DNA of 34,105 bases, taken from positions 1-34,105 of the forward strand of contig NZ_JAJUBC010000043.1 of the NCBI RefSeq assembly GCF_028683095.1, in the 5' to 3' direction. This document shows positions 32,895-34,105 of this stretch, one piece after another; position 1 is the first letter of the stretch; every line of letters begins with the position of its first letter. Under the pieces are notes generated by a model that did not search any database, was not told the origin of the DNA, and saw only the letters and a list, made by a program, of their open reading frames with translations. Position numbers and translations under genes: made by a program. The stretch comes from Enterovibrio gelatinilyticus. GTDB lineage: Bacteria; Pseudomonadota; Gammaproteobacteria; Enterobacterales; Vibrionaceae.

Positions 32895-34105
32895 TAGACC
32901 TCTGTCCTTGGGTATTGGATGGAAGTTTGAAATCTCCATCATGAGCATCCAAATGCTCCTGGCGATTCAAGGGTTGTATATCTCTGGGATCCGTTGCTTT
33001 GCCAGGATGGTTTTGAACCTCATAGTCATGGTGACCCTGGTCGCCCTTCTTATAAGGCTTACCCATATAATCGTAATCTTTCTTCGAGTCATCAACGCCC
33101 CGCCTACGCATATTGTTCAAGAACCGCTCTCTATCTTTGCCTTTCAGAGTCTTGGCTATTTCTTCAACATATTTGTTTTCTAGATCTTGCAGACGATCAT
33201 AAGCCTTTTTCAGCCTTTGCCCCATTTTGGTGCCACCATATATGTCACCAGCAATTGGAACAAGCTCGATAGCTGTTTCCCACCAAGGCCCATCAAGCGA
33301 ATCCAGAATATCTGCAAGTTCCTCACCAAACTCTCTAAACTGACTTTTAGTCATATACTTATTGAACCGTTGATTTAGAATTTTTCTCCCCTGAGCTTTG
33401 ATTGCTTTTTTGATACCAACTTTGGCGGCCATTTTCACAATAACTGATACTGGACTATTTCCATCCGGGTCTTTAAGCACCACGGGATTGTTGTGGCTAT
33501 AGGCATATAGGTTCAGGTTTTTGGAGTGGTACACCCCTCCGTTAACTGACCCTCCTAAGTAATCTGCCAAAATTGGATCGGTGTTTTGCCACACACTCGT
33601 CCGTGGGTCGTAGTAACGCGCACCGAAGTAGTACAGCCCTGTCGTCTCATCCAGTTCTTTACCCGTAAAGTAGTAAGGCGTCAGCTGGGTATTGCTCTTC
33701 TCGTGAACCCAGGTTTCACCGAATGGGAAGTACTCAAGGTGCTCGTATACTTCACCGTCAATGTCAGTGATGTAGCTGGAGCTACCAAGGTGATCGCCAT
33801 GGTAATAGAACTGTTTGGCTTCAAAGTTGATGGAGCCATTACCACCACCGGAGCCGCCACCTGAACCACCGCCGCCATTGCCATTACCACCTGGATCAAG
33901 GCCAGCATCGACCATCGCTTGATAAAGCGCAGCTTCTGCAGCTTCCAGATTGCTTTGGGCGACTTTCAGCGCATTGTGTGCCGCTTTCTTATCGCGGCCT
34001 TTTGCTGCCTTGAACGCTTCAAGCGATTGGTCATAAGCCGCTTGCGCCGCTTCTACTGCCGCCTGCGCATCCAACACTTCTTGAGGCAGTGCTTCCGATG
34101 TGGTG
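32884..34105 (-). CDS. RHS-family polymorphic toxin, C-terminal part (runs off window)
   Basis: The last about 406 codons of a larger protein; the frame is open to the right edge. In order (numbering from a GTG at 34077): an Ala-rich helix likely to form a coiled coil (1-60), a Gly/Ser/Asn linker (about 62-82), the RHS-repeat-associated core (YYHGDHLGSSSYITDIDG, FPFGETWVHE, YYFTGKELDETTGLYYFGARYYDP, ending NPVVLKDPDGN about 197-207), then a variable toxin domain (about 208-397). The end has a GHH at 348-350 followed by DIQPLNRQEHLDAHDGDF, which fits an HNH/endonuclease VII-like nuclease (GHH ... N371 ... H375 ... H379). Release by self-cleavage after the DPDG motif is typical of the family. 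Confidence 0.88.
   Translation of the reverse strand, partial: TTSEALPQEVLDAQAAVEAAQAAYDQSLEAFKAAKGRDKKAAHNALKVAQSNLEAAEAALYQAMVDAGLDPGGNGNGGGGSGGGSGGGNGSINFEAKQFYYHGDHLGSSSYITDIDGEVYEHLEYFPFGETWVHEKSNTQLTPYYFTGKELDETTGLYYFGARYYDPRTSVWQNTDPILADYLGGSVNGGVYHSKNLNLYAYSHNNPVVLKDPDGNSPVSVIVKMAAKVGIKKAIKAQGRKILNQRFNKYMTKSQFREFGEELADILDSLDGPWWETAIELVPIAGDIYGGTKMGQRLKKAYDRLQDLENKYVEEIAKTLKGKDRERFLNNMRRRGVDDSKKDYDYMGKPYKKGDQGHHDYEVQNHPGKATDPRDIQPLNRQEHLDAHDGDFKLPSNTQGQRSNGY

Overview
The window looks like a chromosomal segment of a Vibrionaceae-type marine gammaproteobacterium. The evidence is the moderate GC content, an enteric/vibrio-like tRNA-Gly, and a set of families typical of vibrios (Trp-rich TIGR02450 protein, TfoX C-terminal protein, YdeI/OmpD-associated protein, DUF6482, DUF2339, DUF4156). 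No species call is possible from sequence reading alone.

Layout. 1-4.4 kb: a small membrane protein, a YitT-family membrane protein, tRNA-Gly(TCC), an AraC/GyrI-like regulator divergent from a class I aminotransferase, and a DUF4156 lipoprotein. 4.4-14.4 kb (minus strand): a complete guanidine-assimilation operon. It begins with a guanidine-I (ykkC) riboswitch and then encodes an ABC importer (binding protein, permease, ATPase), two DUF1989 subunits (carboxyguanidine deiminase), a 1215-aa biotin-dependent urea/guanidine carboxylase, and allophanate hydrolase AtzF. Inside the operon, just before the carboxylase, lie two GGG-ACGA-CCC hairpins that look like a second riboswitch of a different class (guanidine-II, mini-ykkC).

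14.8-19.7 kb: an island of small, AT-rich, mostly unrecognised genes (two SMI1/KNR4 = SUKH proteins, a DUF4303-like protein, a DUF6891-like exported protein and others). It is bracketed by an intact Trp-rich gene and a ~95% identical, frameshifted partial copy of that gene. The content resembles an orphan immunity-gene array. 19.8-26.6 kb: YdeI-family protein, TfoX C-terminal protein, alpha/beta hydrolase, GNAT acetyltransferase without a normal start codon, MscS-type channel, DUF6482 protein, a small Arg-rich protein and a DUF5666 lipoprotein. 26.8-31.2 kb: a large DUF2339 membrane protein, an M15 endolysin-like peptidase and a second alpha/beta hydrolase. 31.6-34.1 kb: a small unknown gene, then a minus-strand toxin-immunity pair: the 3' end of an RHS-family polymorphic toxin with an HNH-like C-terminal domain, overlapping its putative immunity gene by 11 nt. 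The RHS gene runs off the right edge.

How the genes work together. The ABC importer would bring guanidine in. The carboxylase makes carboxyguanidine, the DUF1989 pair converts it to allophanate, and AtzF releases ammonia and CO2. The class I switch would control the whole transcript and the candidate class II switch the carboxylase-atzF half. The right half is dominated by conflict-type genes (SUKH proteins, RHS toxin/immunity, peptidoglycan peptidase, lipase-like hydrolases).
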